A stretch of 64,000 nucleotides of DNA from Cyclina sinensis (GCA_012932295.1 JAAONU010000019.1:30543913-30607912), one strand, 5' to 3'. Shown: positions 34,585-47,268, numbered from the stretch's first letter. Notes: a model not told the origin generated them from the sequence alone. Made by a program: numbers and translations.

Positions 34585-37500
34585 AAAACGTAAAAAAGAG
34601 CATTAGAAACGAGTACACTTTGCTCGAATATTTCTAAATATTTTCTAAAGGGCACGATCTGCAATATCCCACCATTGGCCATGTATGTAATGCTTTAAGA
34701 GGAGTCTTTGTAAACACTGAGGCTGCAACTTAAACAATTAGATAAAAGCTGGAAATGATTCGTGGAAACACTAATCAAATTTTGCCTTACGGTTCAATAA
34801 ACATTTTGAATACGGACGCCACGGTTTTTAATTTCATGAGCACTTTGAGGAAATGATATTTTATGTATTAGAAACAAAAACAAAACAAAGGTATTTTGTG
34901 GAAATGAATTTTAAAGAATTAAATTATTGCTTCTTCTTGTTAGAAACATTTCCGAGACAATTTCCTTTCAGTTTTAATAATCTGCCATTTGATTTGACAA
35001 TTTGCCAATCGCTTTGGTAATTTGCCATTTATTTACTATTTTGTCAATACCACGGTGGATCACCGTACATTGGGTATATTAATGCAAATGACTAAAAAAG
35101 AAAAAAATGGCAGGTTTTGCAGACAAGGTAAGAATTTGACATGTTATTGGACAAAAATGGATACTTGAAATTTACAGAAGTACCACTACATGTAGAGATG
35201 TGCTGATTTTGAGATAGTATAGATTATTATTTCAGAAATAGAAAAAATGGAAATGAAAAGAATGCTCTGGGGTCAGGTTCAATGTATTGAATGATGATAT
35301 GGTGACTTCTTAGAAATCGCTTATTATAACATCCTGATATGGTAAGTATCTTTAATTTTCATTTCAGTTTCAATGTTTAAAACTTATTGAGATATTTGAA
35401 GCCGAGTGTATAAATGTCCTTGTTACATATATGCAGTAATAGCTATTTGCTGAAAAATTGTACGGGGTTATAGTTTTAGATAGCTGAGTCATTAGTCAGG
35501 GTGGTTTACTGTGTTGAAATTCTGTATTTCGTTCAAAAGATGATCAGTTTTGCAATATTTATTTCAGTGTTTTATACAGCACGTTAAGTTGTGTGTATGT
35601 ATGTTCTTTGCCACGACAGAACTTACTTTACTCAATTCGGACTCCTGTTACGTCATGTTTACGAGAAAAAAAAACAAGAGAGGACAGAACAGTATACAAA
35701 TGAAGAGGTTTAAATAAAAATTCAAACCTATTAATAACTAATCTAAAAAAAGTAGTGCGTAGATAACTATAAAATACGCTTGTTTTATATTTTTGGATGG
35801 ATATCACTTGCAGGTCACTAGACATATCTGGAATATCTAAGACTGAGGAATAAGAAGGCTGTTTCAGGTGTGATATATAATACAAAGTAACTTAGAGCGT
35901 CTCTTCAATGTTCATAAATTAAGGCAACACTGTCGACACATTCTTAACAGGCACCCCTAGGAAACCTTCAACTCGAAATAAAAAAGAATAGACATGTAAC
36001 TGTGATCTGTGTGACAAAGTATGGACTGAAGCTGCACTGAAAAATGCTATTTTTAAACATACATGTCACGAGTGCAACTAAGAGTACTGTCACACCATGC
36101 TTTCACTTCTGAGAAGGAGCGTTCCTTCTTTCGAGGGCAGCTTTTCTTTGCAAAGTCATGAAATAACTTGCCCACCTGATTGACAAAAGTTTGAAGTATT
36201 TACACGAGGTATGTGAAAAAGAATTTCCTTCTAAAGGTGCTTAAAGATGCTTATTATTAAAAATATATTCAACTTTAATGATTAAAGTAAAACATGACGT
36301 ATCTGGATATATGTTTGTGATGATGTGGAAAACCCTTTTTCTGGCGTTCTTCTTTGAAAGTACAGAAAAGCCGTGTAAATAAAGTGGTTATAAGCAATGG
36401 TCGAATTCGTACTTATTTTGATATGATAGTTGTTTAAAACATGTCTAATTCTCAGATGGAAATTTATATATCTAAACTGTTGCATTCAAATAAAGATCCA
36501 GTCCATATACAGTTTGTTTACTATTATTTTTTCATTCACCGTTTAAGTATAGTTATGCTGTGAATCAGGTCAATTATTCGAGCTTGGTGAACCGGGAATA
36601 TGACTAGTTTTTGTGTATAATAGGCAAAAGCCCGTGCAGCATCGTAACTGTATTATACACGTCGTGTAACGTCCAGACAAATTTCCCCACCTGCCACACC
36701 CTATTATTTTCTGGTGCGCTGTCTTGTTTCGCTTCTTTCTGTATCTGTATCTTGTTGTATCGCATTTGCTGCTTCCAGTCTACATTTTAGGGTACCTTCT
36801 ACGACCTGTTTGGTGTTCGTCATTGCCGTCACGGACTTGGTAGTGCATGCGTGATGTCTCCAGTCCCCAGTATACGCCGTCTGCTGTCCAATTCCGCACT
36901 TTCTATCATATGAAACAAGTGGTAACTCACATTTACCAGCTGGATTGCGTCGCTTTCTGGAACCTTCAAACGTGTCTCTGAAATTCAAACTGTGTACTGC
37001 AGTCCCACAAAATGGAGGGACGGTGTTACCGTTCTGTCAATTGATTATGTAATAACTTTATAATTTTAAATAGCACTTTTGTTTGCTGTCTTCTCAAACT
37101 TAACTATGTAGGACCGTCGCTCAGGTTCGCAAAATAAGAAAGATCAGGCTTTGGACTTTGAATCATTTGGTATCGGGGCTTACACATTTTATTTCGTTCT
37201 GAGGCAGACAATTATAAACCGTCACCTGTGCATATTTGAGCAATACTAGCTGTACCAGTTGCTCTACATCGTCCGAATGCTGTCTGTTCTTGTCTGCAGT
37301 AAAAGTCCGTCGATAAATGTGCAGGTGGCGTTTTCAGAAGATATTTTTGTACATTGCTAGTTTATGTCGAGTTTGGAACAGCTTCGGTTTTCAGCGGTAT
37401 TGACTGCACTTGGCGATTTAAGGTCGGTTGACTCGAGTTGCTTCGGGTCACTAGGTCTGGCCCTCATAATACTGGTAATACTTAGATTGCGTTGCGGCAG

Positions 37501-37864
37501 CGTCCTCAGTATCTTCGTCCGTTGTGTACAGACGTTTCTGTTTGTTGGTACAGTTCCCCTAAGCAGCGTTACTTTTGCTTCTACAGTCTTTCGTTCAGGT
37601 GTTACACACATAGGTCAGAGTTAATTTTTTGTGGTTCTTTATAGCACCGGATGTTTGGCCATGGTCCTTGGCTTGCTATGTGGCACCGGTTTCCGGTGCA
37701 TAGCCATTGTAAGTTAAGGTCTGTCGTCACACATCCGTTTCAATTTGGGGTATTTAGTTTATCTAGTGTAGCGTCGGGTCTCCCTTTGTTTGAGAAATGA
37801 GGGACATTCCTGATAACAAATTATCCTTCCTTACTCAGATAACATCAAAGGTAGACCAAATAGC
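34585..37864. other. Intergenic, no gene recognised
   Basis: It includes several short ORFs without recognisable domains: 35628-35885, 36282-36485 and 36704-36988 on the minus strand, and an overlapping pair 37357-37611 minus / 37364-37624 plus. 36660-37620 has higher GC than its surroundings and might be a decayed mobile element or exon-containing DNA. I could not assign it. Confidence 0.35.
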
Positions 37865-38131
37865 ACATTGGTCCTTTCGGTTGGAATCCTCTGACTTTGT
37901 CCTTGTTTCTTATTGTGATGGTCTTGACTTTTAATTGTGAAAATTGTCACTTTTATATTAAATAAAAAGTAAGGATTATCAAAAAACAAAGATAATGGTG
38001 TTGACAAAACATGTGCTAGACTTAATGTGTTATCTGACTACCACTGTTGCAATTAATTAGGCTTAATCATCACCATACCAAAAGAGAAAATAGCGATAAA
38101 AGCAGAGGAATCCAAATGGAAGGACCAATGT
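37865..38131. mobile_element. MITE-like element, about 267 bp
   Basis: Terminal inverted repeats of about 30 bp. The left end is ACATTGGTCCTTTCGGTTGG (then AATCCTCTG), and the right end is the reverse complement of ACATTGGTCCTTCCATTTGG (then ATTCCTCTG). The interior is AT-rich and non-coding. Target-site duplication unclear. Confidence 0.7.
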
Positions 38132-38229
38132 AATATCAGAGAGTATTCAGGGTAGATAATCCACTATTGTCCCCCATTACACTGAGCGGCCTAAACACGC
38201 CAACATATATATTTGAAATGTATCATTTG

Positions 38230-39531
38230 TTATCGTTGAATAAATATATAGGAAACAACTTTAGGAATCTTTTTCTCTGAAACCACAAGGCCCTAAGATC
38301 TAAAATTTTGCACAAAGTACTGCCTAATAGACCTCTACAAAGGTTGTTTAAATTATGTCCCTGGGATCAAAATTGACCCCGCCCAGGGGGTCACTTCTTT
38401 ATATAGAGGCATAATTATATAGGAAAAACTTCAAAAATCTTCTTGTCTGAAACTACAGTGCATTTGGATTTGATATCTGGCATACAGGTTCACTATAGCT
38501 CCTCTACAAAGATTGTTCAAATTGTATCTCTGGGGTCATAAATGGGTCCGCCCGGGGGTCACTTGATCTAATAAGGGCTTACATAGTGAAAACTTAGAAA
38601 TCTTCTTCTGGTTCTTAGATATATTGCACCGAACCTCATCTAAAATTCCTCTACCAAAATTGTTCAAATGATGCTCTTGTGGTCAAAACTGACCCAATTC
38701 CAGGGTAAAATTTATATTTCTTAAGACTTTCATAAAAAATTAAAATTTTGTCAGTAACCACAAGGCATTTGGTGTGTAACCTGTGCTAGTAGACCTCTAC
38801 CAAGTTTGTTCAAATCTTGACCCTGGGGTCAAAACTGACCCTGCCCCTGGGTCACCAGTGCTAAAAATAGACTTTAAAATTTTCATCATAGAGCCTTAGT
38901 TTATTGACAGATATCTCAGATATTTGGCACCTTGCATGAATCTCTGCCATCTTGGGTAAAGATCAAGGTCACCGACGTTAAAATAGATCATTGTACTTTT
39001 CCTTCTTGAGTCTTCATTTATTACCAATATCTGAGATATTTGGTATGTAGTTTCCTTCTATGGACCTCTACGTTTAGGTGGAGTTTGAGGTTACTGGATC
39101 AAGGTCAAGATCACTAAGGCTAGAAAGGCTAGAAATAGTTTTTTTCTACTTTTTGTCATAGATTTATTTATTGTTTGATATTTTAAATATTTGGCAAATA
39201 CACCTTGCATGAAGCTCTTCCATTAAATTGAGGATAAGCTCACTGAGGCTAGACCAATATATTTGATATTTAGTATCAAGGTTCTTTGCATGGACCTTAG
39301 GTGGGTTTGAGATCATTGGGTCAATATCATTGTCACTGCAGCTAATAATAGATTTTTTCTACTTTCTGTCATAGAGCCTTTATTTATTGACAGATATTTA
39401 AGATATTTAGTTTGTACGCAGCTACAAATCTTCAATTAGGAAATGTAATACTGCTTTTGACGTTTGCATAACAGCAAACCCACAGACAAAGTACTCAGGT
39501 GAGCGATCCAGGGCCATCATGGCCCTCTTGT
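38230..39531 (+). mobile_element. Decayed HINE lacking its head
   Basis: Diverged 165-bp core units (GAAACCACAAGGCCCTAAG, CCCCGCCCAGGGGGTCACTT), then the A/B-type 3' segment (GAGTTTGAGGTTACTGG, TTTATTGACAGATATTT). The tail is intact: TACTCAGGTGAGCGATCC, GGGCCATCATGGCCC, TCTTGT. No 5' hairpin was found, so it is 5'-truncated or eroded. Confidence 0.75.
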
Positions 39532-40315
39532 TTAAGTATCTCTCTTCTTTAATCTTACAAGGTCTTTTTGTCCGGAGCATAATTAAAACTTATACAAAGG
39601 ATTTACTTGAAGTACAGAATGATTGCAACGAAAAAGAACTCTACCTTGTCCTTTTTTAATTATCTCCCTTTATTTAATGTTACAATAAATTTTTGTCCAG
39701 AGTATAATTTTAAAACTTTCAAAGGGATTCACTTGAGACTTAAACTATAACTAGAGACATGGTCATTCTTGTTAAATTATCTCTTTTAATTAATTCTGTA
39801 ATGGAATTTGATTTGTAGCATAACTCAAATTCACTCAAAATAAAGATAGCTTCACCGATAGCGATTGTTGTGTCAAGAAACATAACCATCCTTGTCTTAA
39901 ATCTTGAAACACATGTGTACTCAGTTTATTTTCAATATATTTCAGCACCATTGAGCAACAACAACAACTACTACTACCTCACGGAAACAAAAGGAAAAAA
40001 TCTTCAGGCAGAAAAAAGTCATTATAAATTTAGATAAAAATACAAAGGGCCATAACTCTGTGATAAATCATCACATTTATTGTAGAATGGGTACTTTAAC
40101 TGTGAATTAGACCAATATTGAAGTTTGCAGATTTTTAGATGCATGCGCACTATTCTATTACTGTTGCTTAAGCCTGACATTCCCAGATTGGTCACACACA
40201 CTGTCCTGTTTGTCCATATATAATTTATCAAAAATAAAGTTCGAACAAAATAACCAGCATAAATATGTTTCCAGCTTAATAAACATATGTACTGTAGCAC
40301 AGAGATTTAAGTTTA
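39532..40315 (+). repeat. Degenerate H-type core repeats, then unassigned DNA
   Basis: 39532-39900 carries diverged units of the copy H core (TTTTTGTCCGGAGCATAATT, GATTTACTTGAA). 39900-40315 is unassigned. It contains GGGCCATAACTCTG and a minus ORF (40022-40300) with no domain I recognise. Confidence 0.45.
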
Positions 40316-40520
40316 AACTTATTTATTTTACATCGATTGGGAAGAAAGTTCTTGCAACTTTTATAAATCCCTCTCGATGACTGCTTCCTGGATTCAAACC
40401 GGTACTCGCGCCGAATGTGAGGAATGCGGAAAGACACTGTAGATTCTCACCCCTGGTGGGATTCGAACCAGCGACCTCCAGATCGGGAGTCCGGCGCTCT
40501 AACCCCTTGACCACTTCTCC
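40316..40520 (-). mobile_element. tRNA-derived SINE
   Basis: The minus strand reads GGAGAAGTGGTCAAGGGGTTAGAG (A box), then CCGGA-CTCCCGA-TCTGG, which folds as an anticodon arm with a CCC triplet, then GCTGGTTCGAATCCC (B box). The 3' extension runs down to about 40316. The acceptor stem does not close, which argues for a tRNA-derived SINE head. The ORF at 40323-40514 is its translation. Confidence 0.65.
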
Positions 40521-40559
40521 TCCGCAGAGGTGACATGCACAACTCTTTTTTTAATTGCA

Positions 40560-40947
40560 CTTCTCTTTTATGCTTTGTCAAGGGAACGAATTACTAACAC
40601 GTTGGATCGAGTAAGCTATGTCGTGGGAACGAGTTAGCTATGTCGTAGGAACGAGTTAGCTATTTCGTAGGAACGAGATAGCAAGATATTGTTGTACTCT
40701 TCTTTTTCAAAGCAATATTTTTTTAATTGCACTTCATTTTTTATCTCGTTCCCACGACATACTAACTCAAGGGAACGATTTAGTATCTCGTGGGAACGAG
40801 ATACTAAATCGTTCCCACGACATAACTAATTCGTTCCGACGAGTAAGTATCCCGTTCCCAAGAGTTAGTAAGTCGTTCCCTCGACATAGCTAACATACAC
40901 GGTTCTTATTTTTATATCGCGATTCTTTTTTTTGCGCTGCTCTTTTT
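40560..40947. repeat. Foldback repeat built from TCGTGGGAACGAG units, left part
   Basis: A 22-bp unit occurs at 40621, 40643 and 40665 (TCGTGGGAACGAGTTAGCTA), then the same word in inverted orientation to about 40890. 40771-40790 and 40797-40816 are perfect 20-bp inverted arms around a 6-nt loop. The element is split by HINE G and resumes at 43172. Confidence 0.75.
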
Positions 40948-43171
40948 TAGCTCACCTGAGCACAAAGTGCTCAGGGTGAGCTTTTCTGATCAGTTTTTGT
41001 CCGTCGTCCGTCCGTCCGTCGTCAACTTTTCATTCAAACAATATCTCCTCTGAAACCAATGAGCCAAATTTAATGAAAATTACCTGGGATGTTCCTTGAA
41101 TAAAGCTCTACCAAGTTTGTTCAAATGGTTCAGGTCCATTGCATTTCTGGTTCACTGGAGCTAAAATTAGATTTTAAAAGTTGGATCTTTAAAAATCTTC
41201 TTCTCCAAAACCTCAAGACCTGGAGCTTAGATATTTGGTATGAAGCATCATCTAGTAGACCTCAACCAAGTTTGTTCAAATTATGACCCTGGGGTCAAAA
41301 CTGATCCCACCCCAGGGGTCAGTTGATTTTACATAGATTTATATTGGGAAAACTTAAAAATCTTCTTGCCAGAAACCACAAGGCCTATGAGTTTAGATAT
41401 TTGGTGTGCAGCATTGTCCAGTGGACATCTACCAAGTTTGTTCAAACCATTGCCGCTGGGACAAAAATGGCCTCGACCCAGGGGTCACATATTTTACATA
41501 AAGTTATATACGGGAAAACTTAAAAAAATCCTCTTGTCAGAAACCGGAGGGCCTAGAGTTTAGATATTTGGTGTGTAGCATTGTCTAGTGGATCTCTACT
41601 AAGTTTGTTCAAATCATAGCTCCTGGGTCAAAATAAGCCCTTGCCCCGAAGGTCACTTGTTTACATAGAGTTATATAGGAAAAACTTTAAAAATCTTCAC
41701 ATCAGAAACCAGAAGGCCTACAGTTTAGATATTTTGTATGTAGCATTGTCTAGAGGACCTTTACCAATTTTGTTCAAATCATTGCCCCTGGGTCAAAAAT
41801 GGCCCCGCCCCAGTGGTCACATATTTTACATAGAGTTATATAGTAAAAACTTTAAAAATCTTCTCTTCAGATACCACAGGGCCTAGGGTTAAGATATTTG
41901 GTGTACAACATTGTCTAGTGGACCTTTACCAAGTTGGTCCAAATCATGGCCCCTGGGTCAAAAAAGACCCCGCCCCAGGGGTCAAATGTTTTACATAGAG
42001 TTATATAGGAAAACTTCAAAAATCTTCTTGTCAGAAACCACAAGGCCTACAATTTAGATATTTGGTGTGCGGCATTGTCTAGTGGACCTTTACCAAGTTT
42101 GTTCAAATTATGACCCTAAGATCAAAACTGGCCCCACCCTTGGGGCGGGGGTCATTTGATTTTACAAAAGGACTTATATAGGGAAAACTTAAAACAATCT
42201 GCAGCTCTGAAACACCAAGGGCTAGACCTTCAATTGTTCATTTTTATGTCTCCGCGCAACCCTGCCCTTCTGATGGAGGCATATTCTTTTTGCCTTGTCC
42301 ATAGGTGTCTTTTTGTCTGCCTGTTTGTCACACTTCGTTTCCTTTCAATAACTTGAGTACCAGTTGACCCAAGACCTTCAAACTTCACAGGGTTATTGCC
42401 CTTATTAAGTAGAAAAAAAACTTTTTTGGGGTCAGTAGGTCAAAGGTTAAGGTCAGAAGGACCTCTAGAGTGAAAACAATTTCCACTTAGTAACAGGAGT
42501 ACCATTTCACCCAGAGCCTTCAAACTTCATAGGATGATTGATTTTACTTAATAAAAGAATCATGTGGTTTTTGGGGCTAGTATGTCAAGGTCAAGGTTAC
42601 AGGGACCTGTATAGTGAAAAGTTTTTTCTGCAGAGTAACTGTAGTACCATTACACCCAGAACCCTATTTTTTAAGGGTCCATAGGTCAAAGGTTAAGTTC
42701 ACAGGGACCTGTAGAGTGAAAACAGTTTCTGCTTAGTAACATGAGAGCCATTTTACCAAGAGCCTTCAAACTTCATAGGATGATTGTTTTTACTCAGTAA
42801 AAGAATCCTATCATTTTTGGGGTCAGTAGGTCAAAAGTCAAGGTCACAGGAACCTGTAGAGTGAAAACTGTTTCTGCTCAGTAACTGGAGTACTATTACA
42901 CCCAGATCCTTCAAGCTTCATAGGGTAGTTATATTAGAAGAACCCCTATTGTTTTGGGGGTCTGTAGGTCACAGGCCAAGTTCACTGGGACCTGTAGAAT
43001 AAAACTATTTCTTCTAAAAAAGTTGAGTACCATTACACCCAGAGTCTTCAAACTTATTGCAAACTTATTCAAATTTGCAAACAACGATAACCCATAACAA
43101 CCAGTAATGATACTTTTAACATGAGCAATGAGACTCAGGTGAGCGATTTAGGGCCATCATGACCCTCTTGT
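40948..43171 (+). mobile_element. HINE-type element, copy G (complete)
   Basis: Head TAGCTCACC with stem TGAGCAC-AAA-GTGCTCA, then (GTCC)n at about 41000-41018. 165-bp core repeats follow to about 42220, then the second core of about 145 bp (AGTACCATTTCACCCAGAGCC, CCTTCAAACTTCATAGG) to about 43060. The tail is ACTCAGGTGAGCGATTT, GGGCC-ATCAT-GACCC, TCTTGT. It is the uninterrupted counterpart of copy F. ORFs at 41323-42356 are repeat translations. Confidence 0.87.
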
Positions 43172-43290
43172 TTTCTAATGCATTTTTTTTCAGATTTGCA
43201 CTTGTCTGTTTTTTGTGTCGTTCCCACGACTTAGTAACTCGTTATCACGACATACTAAGTCGTTTCCTCGAGTTAGTATCTCGTAGATCT
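43172..43290. repeat. Foldback repeat, right part after HINE G
   Basis: CAGATTTGCACTTGTC is followed by TCGTTCCCACGACTTAGTAA and GACATACTAAGTCG, the same words as in 40740-40890. G therefore inserted into, or next to, a unit of this repeat. 43291-43700 shows nothing further. Confidence 0.65.
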
Positions 43291-43699
43291 GGCAGATTCC
43301 TTAAATTTGTTTTGAAAAACAAATGCGATACATGCTTTAAGAAATATAATGGTATTCAATATTTCGTCTATTTCAGTTATGGTGTTCTATTTAATAGTTC
43401 ATGTTTAATAGAAAAATGCCATTCTTTTAAATATTTTGTTTAATCCGAAAATGGCCATTATATTTATTTTTTTTATTATTTTGAATAATTTTCAGATGAA
43501 GATTACTTTTACCTCATGACTCTGCTGATACTACTTAAATATTCAGTGCTGTTAGGGAAAACTTTTGTTGATCTATTAAGACCAGTATGAAAGATTAAAT
43601 GTCGTACTTTATAACCCACGGAAGCCATGTCCCTGCTTTAGCTGCGGTTTGTAGAATTTAATGTAACAGATTGTAGTTTTTAAATTTTAGAGTGATTGG

Positions 43700-44900
43700 A
43701 GTTCAGTCCTACCATGGCTGTATCTTTGAAAAAGTTAATATAAAGTAAATCACTTTAAACTGAAACCAATTTCTCTTACACAAAAAAATGGGAATTTTTA
43801 TTTTTAAACATAGTGCATTAAAATGCTTTAAACTTTGCTTTGTGTATCCCATTATCAAGAAATTTGCATTTACCAAAAAGATTGCGTCTAATAATTTTAC
43901 AGCCTTTTGGACTTCGGTAATTAAAGACTGTACATTCCCAGGACAAATGGTTAAAAGTGTCCCTATCATTTTTGCAGAAGAGCATTGTTCTGTTTTAATA
44001 ATCCGTATTTTCAACAATAATACATGTGTTCCAAATATTCGGTGAATTATTCTTGTTTGAAAACACTGTATATAAGCATCTTGATTAATTTCCGAAACCC
44101 ATTCATTTATGTTTTTTCTATCCTGAATTTTTAATTTGAAGAAAAGATGTGCCCATTCTTTTATATAGGGATATGCTTGTTTTTATAGCCATGCTGCCTA
44201 TACCTTTCCTTTCACTTAATACCTTTTTGTAGTATTTTTAATTCCTGCAAATGTGAAAAAGGTTTAAATATAAATCTGATTTTCTTTCCAGTTCTTCTGT
44301 GTCTTTAAAAACACCATCTTTATTGGCAATATCTTTTAAATCTTATTTCCTTGTCATAAAAAGATAATAAAAATATAGACTTTTTTATCAGTTTATATCA
44401 TATGGTTCTTAAATAAGTGGCAAATCTATAAGGGTGTTCATCGTTTTAACTGGTATACAGTCCATAATGTCAGAATAAACATACAACACATCCTTCCAGA
44501 AGTAATGCTTTAACTGCTTTTGTAAACTTTATTAAAAATAAACACATGTTGGAAATCTAAAATCATACTTATACATTTAAAGCATTTACTGTTTCCAGCT
44601 TAACTAATCTTCGGAACCATGTAAGTTTCAATCTTTTCATAAAAGCAATAATATCAACCATTTTAAGAGAGAACATTCCTTAACAAAAAATAAAACGTTT
44701 AATTTTTGGAGGTCCTTGCCAAACGAATTATAAAATAAAGTATCTTGTTGTTACGAAATATACTTTGACGGATTAGGTAAAGATACAAAGACGTCAGTTG
44801 AAATTGGTAAAAGCAGGGATTTTATGACTGTTAGCCTTCCATGCAAAAGGAGAAAGTTGTTTTTTTTCAATATGTAATACTGTTGGGGTTTTTTTTTCAA
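43700..44900 (-). pseudogene. Decayed L1-like LINE, C-terminal half
   Basis: The minus strand encodes, with frameshifts, HRIFGTHVLLLKIRIIKTEQ followed by a Cys/His cluster (FCK-DRDTF-HLSWECTVF in another frame). This aligns with HRILATNYLLKKMKIINDDM...CTFCQGEQETLTHLFFEC of the 49-52.7 kb LINE. Further upstream (44450-44720) are fragments of the region around FFKFLWNEGRDKVKR and NPFWKDVLQ. It is the same family as the larger copy and is badly eroded. Confidence 0.7.
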
Positions 44901-45034
44901 GTTTGTCAAAAAAGGTAATTTAATCATTTTTGCTAGATCAATATGAAAGACAGTGCCTTTTCAAAAACAATCATCAACAGTAGGCTTGGTATATTATTAT
45001 TTTCTGTAAAATGGTTAATAACATACAATATAAC

Positions 45035-45098
45035 TCACAAATCCGCCGATATTTTTTATATAATTGTTTATATAATTCGCATATCGACTGATTTGTGA
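45035..45098. repeat. Isolated 64-nt hairpin
   Basis: TCACAAATCCGCCGATA pairs with TATCGACTGATTTGTGA (two mismatches) around an AT-rich loop that contains TATATAATTGTTTATATA. It lies just outside the 45181 TIR element. Confidence 0.7.
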
Positions 45099-46158
45099 TG
45101 ACCAAACGAATACCAAGGTCAAAAGGAGGTGCGCTAATTGAAACTAAGTGGCCGTTATTTCAGTCTGTGTACATGTAGGTTGCGCGCTGTTACACCGCAT
45201 AGCGGGCACAACGTATAGACGGGTCGAGATTCCGTTTATGCAGATATTTGCAACGCATAAAAGGATTCTCTTTATGCGACAAAAAAGCACCTGTCGCCGC
45301 ATAAAAGGAACAAATGATAACATATATAACCGTATGGGCTGCTAAAATAGGAATATGTATTGATTCGAATTTAAGTGCTTCTTCATTTCTCCCGACGTAT
45401 ATCGTTGTAGTTCGATGACATGTGCACGAATTACCGAACTGTTCCTCCTGGCCGGCACCGTTCGGATTATGTCATTGAAGTGTAAGCTCTACTTTTAAAG
45501 TCCAATGTCACCCCCAGATTATTCAACAAAAAATTTTAATCGGCCTAGGACCGTTTGTCTGCGTCAGTGCAGGTGCCGTTCGTTTTTCCAATCCTTTGAT
45601 GCCTAACTGTAGCAACTGATCCTTGGACTCCGATCGTCGCATCGCGCGTTCGCCGCCAGGGACCTGTCCAATTAATATAAATAAATAGACTGTTTAGTTG
45701 TATACCAATCAAAGTAAACCACGGTCCCCTTCCACGGGAAAAAAACGGGACTTTGACTTTTCCATCCGGATAAAGTCCCGGTACCTCGGGGACATGCAAA
45801 AGGTACAAACACGGCTCATTGCACCCCCTCCGTTTCAGACTATAGTCCCGGTTGTTTTGAACAAGGAAATAACGCCCGATACTGACACCTAGGGGTCATC
45901 AGAAATGATGAAAACACTGGTCTTTTCACTGGAACCACCCGAGATGGGACTTACATTGACTAGTGCATTATTACAGTACCAACTGTTCAAAGCGACCGAA
46001 CAATTGCTCGACCAATAGATGAAAAAAGGTGTCTCCCACAGTAGTTTGATCGTGTTTGTATACGAGGCTGAGGGCTGGTTACATTTTACTCAAAACATAC
46101 TGCATTGGTGGGGACTGGAGGACAGTGTTTCACTAAAATATGGTTCTAAAGTCGAAAT

Positions 46159-46174
46159 GGGGGGGGGGGGGGGG
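46159..46174 (+). repeat. G16 homopolymer
   Basis: Uninterrupted run of 16 G within the TIR element, in an AT-rich context. Confidence 0.95.
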
Positions 46175-46246
46175 TATACAACATCATAAGTCTGTCACCA
46201 TGACCTTCTTTGATCAAACTACGTGCTAAACAAAGAGGTTGGATAT

Positions 46247-46605
46247 CCACAGAGAAAAAAGTAGTAAAGTTTACTGCCTTGGTTAGTAATTTGATGTTGC
46301 CTCGAATAGTAAACATAACTACACAAAATAGTTAATTTGGTTTGACCGCAAATTTATTTAGTACTTTCTTAATTTGATGCTTACAATAAAATTTCACGTA
46401 AAAATACATTGACTTATGTGTAAAACAGATAAAGCAATCTGATATTGGCCCTTAGCCGATATTTAACCTATGCTACAATACCATATCATACCTTTAAGTT
46501 GGTTGTTCATTTAATAGTCAAAATAGTAATTTTTACTAGGTTTAATAGTATGTTTACAATAAGTTATATTACTACTTTTAGTAAACTTTATTTTCTCTGT
46601 AGTGG
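46247..46605. mobile_element. MITE-like element nested in the TIR element
   Basis: The ends CCACAGAGAAAAAAGTAGTA and, reverse-complemented from the right, CCACTACAGAGAAAATAAAG are followed by AAGTTTACT on both sides. The length is 359 bp and the interior is rich in AGTAAAT/ATAGTA words. No coding capacity. Confidence 0.55.
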
Positions 46606-46929
46606 ACTGCATAGTAAATAATACTATACACAAATGATAAACTTACTAATTTACATAGTAATTCTAAGCAATAGTTAAACAATTATTTCCCGATGGTGTG
46701 GTCAGTAGAATTAAGGTTATGGAGCTGCCTAGTGTGATAATCGCCGAGGCGAAACCGATGGTCATTTTAAGACACTTGTCCCATTTCAAGCTAAATAATC
46801 AGAATCAAAGTGCATATACATATGCCAAACAACTCCCCAGTTATATAAACCGTTTTGTAACTGTCACGTCCCTTGGTGAATTTTAGAATTAGAGCAATCC
46901 ATGTATGCAGCAAAAAGGCACAGTTGCGC

Positions 46930-47268
46930 CGCATAAATGTCTTCATTCCCTTTATGCAATGAGATTCGCCGCATAAACGTCTTCATTCCCTTTATGCAAT
47001 GAGGTTCGCCGCAGATTCGCCGCATAAACGTATTCATTCCTTTTATGCAATGAGATTCACCGCATAAACGTCTTCATTCCTTTTATGCAATGAGATTCGC
47101 CGCATAAACGTCTTCATTCCCTTTATGCAATGAGATTCGCCGCATAAACGTCTTCATTCCCTTTATGCAATGAGATTCGCCGCATAAACGTCTTCATTCC
47201 CTTTATGCAATGAGATTCGCCGCATAAACGTCTTCATTCCCTTTATGCAATGAGATTCGCCGCATAAA
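46930..47268 (+). repeat. 40-bp minisatellite of hairpin-forming units
   Basis: About eight copies with a 40-bp period (CGCATAAACGTCTTCATTCC at 47101, 47141, 47181 and 47221). Each unit has GCATAAA and TTTATGC as a 7-bp inverted pair. The same paired words occur near the left TIR at 45256-45284 (CGCATAAAAGGATTCTC, TTTATGCG). Confidence 0.9.

Noticed and set aside
37357..37624. Overlapping ORFs on both strands in a GC-richer patch
   Set aside because: No domain, splice context or homology I recognise; the open frames may simply reflect base composition.
40022..40300. 92-codon minus ORF that looks protein-like
   Set aside because: No motif I can name and no supporting exon structure, so it was left unassigned.
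40440..40520. tRNA-Gly gene (CCC anticodon) on the minus strand
   Set aside because: The acceptor stem does not pair, and a SINE-like 3' extension follows.
562..43171. Interpreting the AGCTCACC/GGTGAGC ends as classic TIR DNA transposons
   Set aside because: The tail arm is sub-terminal and followed by a second hairpin and CTCTTGT, insertion is at TT without a clear duplication, and interiors are tandem cores. All of this fits Helentron-type elements better.
45545..45892. Overlapping ORFs inside the 2.1-kb TIR element as a transposase
   Set aside because: Too short (under 90 residues), no DDE-type motif, and mutually antisense.
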